The notes beneath the pieces are model-generated. The model was given only the letters and a program-made list of their open reading frames with translations. It searched no databases and had not been told where the DNA came from. A stretch of 64,000 bases of DNA, taken from contig CM033718.1 in NCBI GenBank assembly GCA_019671005.1, positions 3,906,001-3,970,000 of the forward strand, given 5' to 3'. Origin of the DNA: Hibiscus mutabilis (Eukaryota > Streptophyta > Magnoliopsida > Malvales > Malvaceae). Positions within the stretch are counted from its first letter, which is position 1, and every line of letters starts with the position of its first letter. The translations under genes and the position numbers were made by a program. Shown here piece by piece: positions 49,241-60,136 of the stretch.

Positions 49241-50345
49241 AAATCTAAATCTGAATCATTGATCAAAGAGCACCATATCTTTGAAATACACCTGAAGCGT
49301 ATAAGATCTTTTACGCCCAAAAAGGGGGAATATGACATGTAAATGAAAAAAAAAAATAGTGGACAGTACAATTAACCCTCCGTTAGTCGCTTAACGGAAC
49401 GATGTCCAATTTATAACAAAACTTAAAGCTTAATACTTAATTTTGTAACTTTCAAAAATTTAATTATTAAGGAGTTGAAAAACGGTGATTAACCAAAAAA
49501 TAATAATTACCAAAATAAATAATTTATGGCTTTAACACTTTTGCTCATTAATGGCCCCACGCACAACATACTAGTGGATGAAACGACACGAACTGGAATT
49601 ATCAAGGAAAAGAACGATGATGCCCAAAAGAAAAACAAAAACTCAAGACAAATAAATAGGTATTTCAATCCAACATAAAAAAAAAAACCCAAAACAAAAC
49701 AAAAACTTCGTAAATATAGGTATAAAGGCTTAAACCCATAAATCATGACACTAAATACAAATCTTGCTAATATATAAACAGAAAAGGCAAATATGCTCGA
49801 TTTGCTTAGCAACGGTATACGGAAGAAACAAATGATATTATAGGAATTATCCACCACGGAGTATCCATCTCTCAAACAATCATACATATTTCCTTATGTT
49901 CTTTCGACATCAAAAGAACACTATTTGCCACAAAAAGGGTGGGGAAATGGGGGTAACAAGAACACAAACAAAATAAATATTATAAAAGAATTAACAAAAA
50001 TATCCCCTCAACTGTGCATATGACGTGGACGATAGAACTGGCCAATTCAGTGAATTATATATATATTCTACACTTAACTCGGAGATCCCAAATGTCCATG
50101 CCAAGTAGCTGGATGAAGATTTAATGTACAGCAACCTGAACAAAAGAAGAGTGTATCCCATGCGCACCTTACAAGCATTTGAAGCAGGCATCGTATGCCG
50201 TTCTTTAATAGTTTACTTAATGAGTCATCCAACCGAAGCAGGCAGCAGCTGAGAGAATTATAGCAGCTGGACAGTCATGTATTCATCCAAACCCAATGCC
50301 TACTTTGACAAATTTCTTTTTGCTACAAAGTCAACAATTTGAAAC
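49241..50345. other. 3' flank of the auxilin-like pseudogene
   Basis: AT-rich DNA without a gene; the part nearest 50345 would be the old 3' untranslated region. The minus open stretch 49507-49887 is hydrophobic but resembles no family. Confidence 0.4.
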
Positions 50346-53300
50346 TTAGAAAAGCTCCTCCGAATTGAACTTGTTCCACGCTTCCTATTTACGATAGAGA
50401 AACAATTTAGCCTGAGAATGAAAACAAGATGGAAATATATGCAGCAGTAATATGACATGAATATGCTAATACACAGATCACAATTTCCCATCTAAGAAAA
50501 TGTGGCATAAAAATAGCAATCAGTACAAATGAGGCTCTAATAGTAAAATAGCACATCAACCATAAAGTTCTTCAGGCAAAAAAATTGAAGTACCTTGAGC
50601 AAGTCAAAGACCTTCTCTGCAACATATTTCTGCTGAAGATTGGCACCTTTTTGCTGGACTTTATCAGGATGGATGCAAAGAGTCGCCTTTCTGTAAGCCT
50701 TTTTAACTGCAGCGGCTGTTATTAAATCTGTCAAAGAAACAGGCTGCAAGCCACATTCAGGCCAAAGAACCTAATCATCAAAGAACAGGCACAGGTGACA
50801 AATGAGTTAAAATTTTCATGAAATTTTTACTACAAGACATGCAAGCAAACGAAACTGATGAATAGAAACTAGTATGGAATTTTCAAAAGAGAAAATTTCC
50901 AAAATCACAGCAGTGCTTGCATCACAACAAATTTAACAGTTGGAACACAATTAAACCTTACAGATGAATGGTGGAAAAGCCAAAGATGTGCAAGACAGTG
51001 AAGCTTATTCTCAAGCAGTTCAACTACTAGAAACACTACACATATCCTCAAAATAAGTTTTTGCATGTCCAAACACTTGTGAATGTCAAATTATGATGCA
51101 AGTATTAGCAGGTCGTGCAGAAAAGAAAGAATTTTGCAAATGATACCCATACATCTAGAAGGTTCTGCATCAGATGCTTACAGCAACATTGACATCTACC
51201 TATACCTAATCTTTCTTAAAGGGGTTCTTTCTAGAGAGTTTAATGCTCAATAAAGAAGTGCATGCCTGGCACAAGAAAAGTTCCTTCACTAGAACAACAA
51301 AACTGCAAGAGTAAGATGGTTATCATCATGAAGGGAAGATGCTTTGAAGACATGACCATGCTTCAGTACCTTAATTTTAAAGGTCACTATTAAATCAGAG
51401 AGTAAAGGTTACAAGTATTGGAGCTGGACACTTGAAATTGTCATCTCAATCTCCTTTTCAGTTTTGGGTTCTACATAAAATCAGGACCACATGCACAGTG
51501 TATCCATTTAGCATAACAGCAGAGCAGAATATGTAAAAAGTTTGGCAGCTACACATAACAACATATCTCATAATTTGCCTTAAAGTCCTCTACCACAGTA
51601 CAGAAGATCTAAAAAAGTATAAAATCAGACCGGTGGTATTTAGGCAATAAAATGAGAACAGGCAACTCAGCACAATATATAATAGAAAATAAGCACTGGG
51701 TCTGCTCCAACATAAAATACTGTGCAAGAGAGCACAAACAAGATGAATGGTAGTAATAGGAAATAACATACATATTGCAGTGTTGACAGCAGAGCGCGCA
51801 AATTTCCCTCTTTCCCAGCAGCCCATCTCTTGATCTCAACATCTAGTGTTTCACCAATCCTCTGAAACAACACCATGATCAATATTAGACGGGCAGTAAT
51901 TACCCCAATAACCTTGGTAGACGTATGCACTATGCATACACAAGTAGAAACCCAGTGATTTGCACACAACATATATTCTAATGCAGCATAATGCTTTCCA
52001 GACAGTAACTATTGCTTTCAACGCATAATGTGCTGTTATACATTCAATTACTTAAGCCAACTACTTTTCAAAAAAAAAATAATACTTAAGCCAACTAAAT
52101 CCAAATTAACATATCATTTGGGTGCAACGCTTGTTGCGCAGGTCAGCATAACTTTAGGTTCAGATACGATTTTAAATCCCTAGTTCAAACTCATCTCGCT
52201 AACAATACTGGAGTAACAAAATTGGCACAAAGTATGGACCAGGTTTTAACCTATGAATAATACCACGGTTAGAAGTCTTAACAAATTATATAATAGAATT
52301 ATATACAAATTTATCTTCTTTTTTTCCCCCATCATGCAGGTTTTATGCATAAATCAAAACCACCCATTTCCTTTCTATGTTAGCATTAGTATAAAAAATT
52401 GAGGAAATCATCCTAGAGTCAATTTTACAAGTTAAATAGTGAATTGTGTGTACAATAAGAGGCTAGGGAAAAAGCAAGAGTCCTTTATTGTAAGAAGAAG
52501 AAGAAAGATGATGAAAGAGAACAGAATAAACAATAATAAAAAAGAAGAAAAAAAATACTGCATCCACTTACATGTCTCTCAGCTTGTTCCCTTTGCACTT
52601 GAAGGTCACGCTGATTTTTTTCAGCCAATGCTTTCGCCTACATATGCAAACTTAATAGTAAACCAAAGCTAGCAAGAAGTACATAATTAGACAGGAAGAA
52701 AAAGATAAATGAAATATGCAACGAGGAACACATACCGCCCGCTCCTGAGTTCTTTGGTGGCGTTCCAAACTGGCTCTTCTCCTTTCTTCAGTTTCCCCAT
52801 CAACCTCTTGGAATTCTCCAGACGAAGATGCAGCAGCTTTAGCATCAAAGTAGCTTAGTCAATTACAACTATGGAGAAGAACAAACTTGATATTAAAAAT
52901 TACAAAAATCATTATCTCTAATTTCCAAGTAGCTCCAAAAATAGAACTGAGATCATCAACAATGTTTGCAGTTGAAGATAGTTTCCTCATGTTAGATGAT
53001 ACTTCGTGCCCTCCCTTGTTTTGTCCGTCAAACAGGGGATCCTGCATGAGCAACAACTCAGGTTAGAAACCAGACAAGCTGACACTACAGCATGAATCAG
53101 AAGATGAATACAGCATTGCAGACTAAGATTCTCACCGAAGAGTTAGCTCTTGGCCTTGGTGCACTGCTGGGTCGAGAACTCATAAAGAAGGATTCGAGAT
53201 CATCGTCATTCTTTTGCTGGCTTGCCCTAGCAGAAGCAGCTGCTCTTTCTCGAGCCTCAGCAGCAGCCCTCTCTGCAGCAGCTCTATCAGCTCTATGCCT

Positions 53301-54137
53301 TGCTTCAGCTTCAGCTTCAGCTTCAGCTTTTGCTGCTGCGTTCCTTTCTCGTGCTTCCCTCTCTCTTGCTTCTGCAGCAGCTCTTTCTGCTCTTTCTCTA
53401 GCCTCAGATGCTGCCCTTTCACGGGCTTCAGCTTGTGCTCTCTGCACTGCAGCTCTTTCTGCACGTTGCCGAGCTTCAGAGGATGCCTTTTCAACAGCTG
53501 CCCTTTCAGCTCTAGCACGAGCTTCAGCTGCTGCTCTTTCACGTGCTTCTCTAGTAGCCCGTTCAACGGCTTGCCTGGCTCTTTCCTTTTCCCTCTCCAT
53601 CTGCCTAACTGGCTCCCTCTCTTTCTCAAGCCTTCTTTGAACTCTCTCTTCCTCTTCCTCTTCCTCTTCCTTTTCCCTCTCCAACTCACGTCTCCTTTGC
53701 TCTCTCTCTTCCTCCTCGATTTCCCTTTGTTGCCTCTCACGCTCCAGCCTCTCTTGCTTTTCTCTAATTTCTCTATCCAAAGCATCTTGCGTAGCTCTCT
53801 CATCTTTACCCATTTGATCAGCTTCTTTATTTCTAGCAGCCTTCAAATTCTCTCTCTCCCTCATTTCCTTAGCATGCCTAAATTTAGCCTCTGCTCTATC
53901 CATTGCCTCTTTCATGGCAGCAGCAGAAGCAGAAGCAACAGAATTGGTCTCAAAATCATGGGCCGTTCAAAGTTATTATGGGCCTTACCCGTTGCAAAAT
54001 CTTCAAGTTCGTCAATTTGAGATGTAACATTGCCGCTTGCTGCAGTATAAGCTGACTGAGAGCTGTGTGAGTAAGTTGAATTTGGGAAAGAAGAAAAATT
54101 ATTAACCTTCTTTTTTGCATTAGTGGAAGAAGATGAG

Positions 54138-55658
54138 TGATAAGTGTTCAAAAGTACTATTTTTATTACCCTTTTTACTCATATTATTGTTAGACTTAAG
54201 CTCATATTAGTTGCATAATTAGTTATTCATGCATTAATTCATGTTTCTTTCCACTGTTGAGCTTGATTACATAACTTGGTGATTTTTGTGGAAAAAGATG
54301 CTGCTTTGGTGTGTTTTTGTGTGTGTATGTGCAGGATCACTTGCCAAAGCAATGCCGAGCTAGTTGCCGTGGCAATGCATTAAGGATATGCTTAGAGCTA
54401 GTTGCCGGGCAATGCATGAAGGAGACGCTGAGCCGAGCGATTGCCATGGCAATTGTCGACAAAGAGAAGATGCAATAGGGATGTCGAAATTAATGACTAG
54501 ACAAGCCCAAGATGACGTGGAGCAAAGCCCAAACCCAAAGGAATTTGATTGCCATGCAGAGATTAAAGAAGAATTAAATTCCAAGAAGATAGGAGAAGTT
54601 CTAGTAGGAATACAATTATAATAAAGAATTATATTCTTTAAAGATAATTTAATTCCAACTTAAACTCCTCCTCAAAGAAGGACTTTGGCCTAGCCCTATA
54701 AATAGCAAGGAGATTTCGACAATCCATATAGAGAAAAATAGAGAAATTTCGATAGAGAGCATTAGGGGAAATTTCGACTTCTTCTTCTTCTTTGCTTCCA
54801 TTAGATTCATGGTTTGGGGATTATTCTTTGTATATCTTTTGAACCCAACCATGAACTAACTTGATCGGTTGGGGTTATTGTGTTTTGTTGTTGTGAAAAA
54901 CAATTGGATTTTGTTTAGGTAATAAGAGTTTGCACTTTTAATTCAAGGTTTACTCATTCTTGGTTCTTATTCTTGTTTGCGAGTGAATTGGGAGAGGATC
55001 TCGTAACTTCATCTATTTATCTAATATCGGGAGAGTTAGATTCAAGAAACGAATGAGTATGGTCTTTATTCAATCCAATGATGGTGAAGATTAATCCGGC
55101 TTAGGAATAAGTTAAGGATTTCAACGGCTAAGAGGAGCGCAAGATTGGTTGTTGTTCACCCTTGATTCACGCAGGGATGTATTATCAAGGCATGCACAAG
55201 TAGCTAGAGTTTCGACTTAGGGATAAGAAGAAACCATTAAAGAACACTCCGCCGAACCTTGAAGTTGCTGCCCGGGCGCGCCCAAGTAGTTGCCCACTAG
55301 TTGCCCAGGCAACCATCGATTAGTTGCCAAGGCAACCCCACCGTGTAGTTGCCACGGCAACCGAGTTGCCCTTTTTCACTCTTTTACCAAGACGATCCAA
55401 TCGGCTATCACACCTCAACTCACGATAACCTGGCCTATTCTCTCTTTTTCTTTCATCTATTCTTTTAGTTTATTGCTTTTACTTTTCTCGTTAATTAAAA
55501 CCTCTATTATCAATTGTGTTTTTATTTTCACAAAGTCAAGAAACTTAAGCAAAGTGGCCCAAACCAATCCTCATGGAGACGATACTCGATACTCGTATCA
55601 CTTTATTACTTGCGACGTGTATACTTGCACATTTGCGTAGCACTTATCACACGCAACA
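54138..55658 (+). repeat. 5' LTR of the Athila-like element
   Basis: 1521 bases, with TATA box TATAAATA at 54697-54704, about 560 bases from the start. It contains several TTGCC-NN-GGCAA dyads (54364-54375, 54441-54452, and 55310-55370). Confidence 0.93.
54697..54704 (+). promoter_or_regulatory. TATA box of the Athila-like LTR
   Basis: TATAAATA in GCCCTATAAATAGC; the same box lies at 59216-59223 in the 3' LTR. Confidence 0.6.
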
Positions 55659-55664
55659 AGTTTT

Positions 55665-55683
55665 TGGCGCCGTTGCCGGGGAT
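55665..55683 (+). other. Athila-type primer-binding site
   Basis: TGGCGCCGTTGCCGGGGAT, six bases after the LTR, complementary to a plant tRNA-Asp 3' end. Confidence 0.85.
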
Positions 55684-55806
55684 TGGCAATTGGTGTTAGT
55701 TGTTTTTGTTATTGCATTTTTTCTCTCTTAGTTTTACTAACTTTTCTTTTTGTTTGTTTTATCAAAAAGAAAAAAATAGGTGCGCTACAAGTTAAGGGAC
55801 ATCAAC

Positions 55807-56952
55807 ATGTCGGGAAATAAAAGTCGATCTATTCGAGAGATGATGTTGGAATATATGAATCAATCCAATCAAGAGTTTCTTGCACCCTTTGATGATTACC
55901 TATACAAACCGAGAAAAGCCCAAAGAATTTATACCGTGGAAAAATCTTGTGCTATGTGTGGAGAACATCATGTGTTTGAAAATTGCCCTCACATTTTCGG
56001 TGCATATAACTACATGGAGGACCATAGAGGGAACCAGCAGCCAAATTCTTCATGGTATGGTCAACAAGCTCAAAATTTTTTTTACCATAACAATTTTGCC
56101 AACAAGAATGATATGCCATGGCAATGTAGTCCTTTTCAAGAGCATTCCAATTCCTTGGAGGAAACGTTACTAGCTTCATTGGCTAGACTTGACGGATCAA
56201 TTGAAGAGATTCAAGAGCTATCAAAATCTATGGATACGAGGATAACTCAATGGGATGCAACCTTAGGGGATTCAGAAGATCAATTGGGGAGATCCACATA
56301 TGTCATGGATAACATGCACCAACAATTCATTCCTAGGGATACTGACGTCCTAAGGCAAGAGGATAAGGAGCAATGCAAAGAAATCTCTCTGATGTGTGAG
56401 GAACAACTAAAACCTCAAAGTCAAGAGGATGCCAATGAGAGAGACTGCCCAACACATGATGAGCTTGAACAACAAATTGCCTCGACAATGATTGAGGAGC
56501 CTGAACAGAGCAATGCCGCGACAACACTCGATGAAGCTAAGAACAACAATACTACAACAAATTTTGAGGAACCTAATGCCCAGAAGGTTACAACGTTGAT
56601 GTTGAAGCAGGAATCTGTAGATTACTCTCATCTACAATTGCCACGGCAATTACACGACCACATGCAAGATCAACGAGATGATAGTACTTTGCCAATGGAA
56701 TATGAGCAGGTAATAGTTGAACCTTTTGAATTCTTTAAAAAATCACCTCGTCCATTGCAGGTATGTCTTGAGGAACCGAGGTTGGTAGATTTGAAGCCAT
56801 CGAAATCTCTACTGATGGAGATGTTTGAGAGGCCAAAAGAAAAATGTGTTTGGATTCATAAAGCTCTTCAGAAAATTGATTCTTCCCTTGACTTAAAGCA
56901 AAATTTGACAACTGATTGCCACAGAAATTGGCTTGAGCAGCAATTGCCATGA
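55807..56952 (+). CDS. Gag-like protein of the Athila-like element
   Basis: 381 codons from the ATG at 55807 to a stop at 56950-56952. Near residue 50 it has CAMCGEHHVFENC, a C-x2-C-x3-H-x4-C pattern, one residue off the usual retroviral zinc knuckle (C-x2-C-x4-H-x4-C) and like the CGE.H...NCP motif of Athila gag. The rest is acidic and Gln/Asn-rich with coiled-coil-like heptads near residues 115-165. The N-terminal capsid part of gag and the protease are absent. Retained length suggests recent activity by helper elements rather than own replication. Confidence 0.7.
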   Translation: MSGNKSRSIREMMLEYMNQSNQEFLAPFDDYLYKPRKAQRIYTVEKSCAMCGEHHVFENCPHIFGAYNYMEDHRGNQQPNSSWYGQQAQNFFYHNNFANKNDMPWQCSPFQEHSNSLEETLLASLARLDGSIEEIQELSKSMDTRITQWDATLGDSEDQLGRSTYVMDNMHQQFIPRDTDVLRQEDKEQCKEISLMCEEQLKPQSQEDANERDCPTHDELEQQIASTMIEEPEQSNAATTLDEAKNNNTTTNFEEPNAQKVTTLMLKQESVDYSHLQLPRQLHDHMQDQRDDSTLPMEYEQVIVEPFEFFKKSPRPLQVCLEEPRLVDLKPSKSLLMEMFERPKEKCVWIHKALQKIDSSLDLKQNLTTDCHRNWLEQQLP

Positions 56953-56973
56953 CAACAAAGGCTACATCCAACC

Positions 56974-57471
56974 ATGATAGAAGTCGACAAGAATGAGGTA
57001 ATTGAATGGTTGAGAATGGATATAATTTTTCCTATTAATATATTTGTGCCTTCAAGAATAGTAGCAAGGTGGAGAGTATACATGGACTACAAGCGAACAA
57101 AGAAGAAAGACACCTCCACCATGGTAACGCAAAAGGGAGTAGTGGCAAGCACATTGGCCAAACTCTTTTTGGACAATATTATCACCCGATGGAGGGTGCG
57201 GATGGACTATAAGAAGTATCGAAAACGGCAACCTTCAACACCGCAGCAACTCTTGATACGCACGCCTCGACAACCATGGACGCGCACGCCTCGGCAACCC
57301 CTGACGCCTCGGCAACCATGGATGTGCATGCCTCGGCAACCCTCGACGCCACGGCAACTACTGATACATTTATTTTTATTTTTATTTTTTGAACTATTTT
57401 GTTCTATTATTTTTGGTTATTTTATCTCTTTATTTTTTAGGATATATTTTATTTTTCTTCATTATCTTTAG
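56974..57471 (+). pseudogene. Reverse-transcriptase scrap, internally repeated
   Basis: Starts 21 bases after the gag-like stop. EVIEWLRMDIIFPI and RWRVYMDYKR resemble the Athila/Ty3 reverse-transcriptase start (..IIYPIS.., GWRVCIDYRKLN). The WRV.MDYK unit occurs a second time (RWRVRMDYKKYRKR), then a Pro/Arg/Gln-rich tail of TPRQP repeats. The YxDD core is absent, so the region is a rearranged relic. Confidence 0.65.
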
Positions 57472-57819
57472 TTTCGAGGTTTTCTTTATTTTCTTTTCCA
57501 CAACAAGACTCACAACCACCATGATAAGGAAATTTATCACCGACTACTACTCACACAAAGAACCACAATGAAATCAGGCGATGCCCAGGCAACAACAATG
57601 GCTTCGGTAACTACTGATGCACATGCAAGTGAACCTGCCTCGGCAAACATGGATCAAACCAAAGCAATGCTATTCACGCGGTACCAGCCACAAGCATTCA
57701 ACCACCGATCGAAAAATTGAATCAAGCAAACGGCACGAAGGAAACTCATCACTCGAGGTGACGACCTCTCTGACTAACTCATTTCATTTAGTTTCTTTTA
57801 AATTTTGTTTCACTTTTAC

Positions 57820-57860
57820 GTGCATTGAGGACAATGCTTCTCTCGAGTTTGGGGGGATGT
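57820..57860 (+). other. Internal polypurine-tract-like site
   Basis: Reads TTGAGGACAATGCTT then GAGTTTGGGGGGATG. A second version (TTGAGGACAAGC.., GAGTTTGGGGCG) directly precedes the 3' LTR at 58647, where the polypurine tract must be. Confidence 0.5.
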
Positions 57861-58175
57861 TGGTTTCTAGTTAGTTTCTTGTTTAGTTGCATTCATCTTT
57901 AGCAATCACATATAGGTTGCATATGTTACTTGTCATGCCTTTAATTGGATTTAATTGCTTAAGACTTGTTGAATATCCAATGATGAATTTTTGCCACCGC
58001 ACTTAATTGAAAGAACCTTTAATTTTAGGATTGCATGAAAAGAACTTAGAATTTTACTATGATGCGGATTTTTTTTTTTACGGTTGTTGTGCTTGTTGAT
58101 TGAAAGAAACTTAGTGAATTTAGGTTGCTTAAAATTAGGGTAAATTTAAAATTAAAAATTAAAAGTTAATTTCTT

Positions 58176-58359
58176 GCTAGAGGTGCCCAAAACTGGCTCT
58201 AGTAGTAAATGAATTTTCTTGCTAGAGGTGTCCGAAACTGGCTCTAGTAGTTAATGCACATTAAAGAATCGCTAGAGGTGCCCGAAATTGGCTCTAGTCG
58301 ACTAAAATAAAATGAGAAATAGCTTACTTTGCTAGAGGTGCCCGAAATTGGCTCTAGTG
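58176..58359 (+). repeat. Four spaced 28-bp hairpin-like repeats
   Basis: GCTAGAGGTGCCCGAAATTG plus GCTCTAGT occurs at 58176, 58221, 58271 and 58331 with one or two changes. Within each unit CTAGAG pairs with CTCTAG. Spacers differ in sequence. Located between the inner polypurine-like site and the 3' LTR. Confidence 0.85.
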
Positions 58360-58646
58360 AAAATAAAAACAAATGCCCCGATAATTAAATTGATAAAAGC
58401 CTATTGTTCACATAGAATCTTGAAAATCAACTTGTACACAACTACGCACACACATTGTCACGAGCATTATAGTTTGGTTCCGGGTAATTTTTTGTGCTAT
58501 CCGAAAAATTAAAAGGTGATCATACTTTGTGCCACGGTTCCGAGGTTTGAATTCAAGTTTGAAGCATGTCTTTGATGATTAAAGTCTTGGCAGGTAATTG
58601 TTAGTTTGCATTGCTTGAGGACAAGCAATAGTTCGAGTTTGGGGCG

Positions 58647-60136
58647 TGATAAGTGTTCAAAAGTACTATTTTTATTACCCTTTTTTTACTCATATTATTG
58701 TTAGACTTAAGCTCATATTAGTTGCATAATTAGTTATTCATGCATTAATTCATGTTTCTTTCCACTTTGTTGAGCTTGATTACATAACTTGGTGATTTTT
58801 GTGGAAAAAGATGTTGCTTTGGTGTGTTTTTGTGTGTGTATGTGCAGGATCACTTGCCAAAGCAATGCCGAGCTAGTTGCCGTGGCAATGCATTAAGGAT
58901 ATGTCGAGCTAGTTGCCAGGGCAATGCATGAAGGAGACGCCGAGCCAGTTGCCATGGCAATTGTCGACAAAGAGAAGATGCAATAGGGATGTCAAAATTA
59001 ATGACTAGACAAGCCCAAGATGACGTAGAGCAAAAAGCCCAAACCCAAAGGAATTTGATTGCCATGCAGAGATTAAGAAGAATTAAATTCCAAGAAGATA
59101 GGAGAAGTTCTAGTAGGAATACAATTATAATAAAGAATTATATTCTTTAAAGATAATTTAATTCCAACTTAAACTCCTCCTCAAAGAAGGACTTTGGCCT
59201 AGCCCTATAAATAGCAAGGAGATTTCGACAATCCATATAGAGAAAAATAGAGAAATTTCGATAGAGAGCATTAGGGAAATTTCGACTTCTTCTTCTTCTT
59301 TTTGCTTCCATTAGATTCATGGTTTGGGGATTATTCTTTGTATATCTTTTGAACCCAACCATGAACTAACTTGATCGGTTGGGGTTGTGTGTTTTGTTGT
59401 TGTGAAAAACAATTGGATTTTGTTTAGGTAATAAGAGTTTGCACTTTCAATTCAAGGTTTACTCATTCTTGGTTCTTATTCTTGTTTGCGAGTGAATTGG
59501 GAGAGGATCTCGTAACTTCATCTATTTATCTAATATCGGGAGAGTTAGATTCAAGAAACGAATGAGTATGGTCTTTATTCAATCCAATGATGGTGAAGAT
59601 TAATCCGGCTTAGGAATAAGTTAAGGATTTCAACGGCTAAGAGGAGCGCAAGATTGGTTGTTGTTCACCCTTGATTCACGCAGGGATGTATTATCAAGGC
59701 ATGCACAAGTAGCTAGAGTTTCGACTTAGGGATAAGAAGAAACCATTGAAGAACGCTCCGCCGAACCTTGAAGTTGCTGCCCAGACGCCCAAGTAGTTGC
59801 CCAGGCAACCATCGATTAGTTGCCAAGGCAACCCCGCTGTGCAAGTTGCCCTTGCACTCTTTTACTAAGACGATCCAATCGGCTATCACACCTCAACTCA
59901 CGATAACCTGGCCTATTCTCTCTTTTTCTTTCATCTATTCTTTTAGTTTATTGCTTTTACTTTTCTCGTTAATTAAAACCTCTATTATCAATTGTGTTTT
60001 TATTTTCACAAAGTCTGATAACTTAAACAAAGTGGCCCAAACCAATCCCTGTGGAGACGATACTCGATACTCGTATCACTTTATTACTTGCGACATGTAT
60101 ACTTGCACATTTGCGTAGCACTTATCACACGCAATA
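58647..60136 (+). repeat. 3' LTR of the Athila-like element
   Basis: 1490 bases, collinear with 54138-55658; small losses near 58910-58940 and 59780-59850. Followed directly by the ATGAG target duplication. Confidence 0.93.

Larger units (their letters stand above)
54138..60136 (+). mobile_element. Athila-like non-autonomous LTR retrotransposon
   Basis: About 6.0 kb with LTRs 54138-55658 and 58647-60136 and ATGAG duplicated at 54133-54137 and 60137-60141. LTRs start TGATAAGTG; the 5' one ends CGCAACA, the 3' one CGCAATA. The primer site TGGCGCCGTTGCCGGGGAT (tRNA-Asp type, typical of Athila) starts at 55665. The interior has one gag-like frame and a reverse-transcriptase scrap, so it depends on other elements. 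It lies opposite in orientation to the auxilin-like gene. LTRs are about 97 percent alike by eye, so it is fairly young. Confidence 0.95.

Noticed and set aside
53214..54020. Long plus-strand open frames opposite the auxilin-like exon (Ser/Phe/Cys-rich, Ala/Ser-rich)
   Set aside because: These are reverse-strand shadows of the Glu/Arg/Ala coiled coil; the composition mirrors GAG/GAA/GCA codons.
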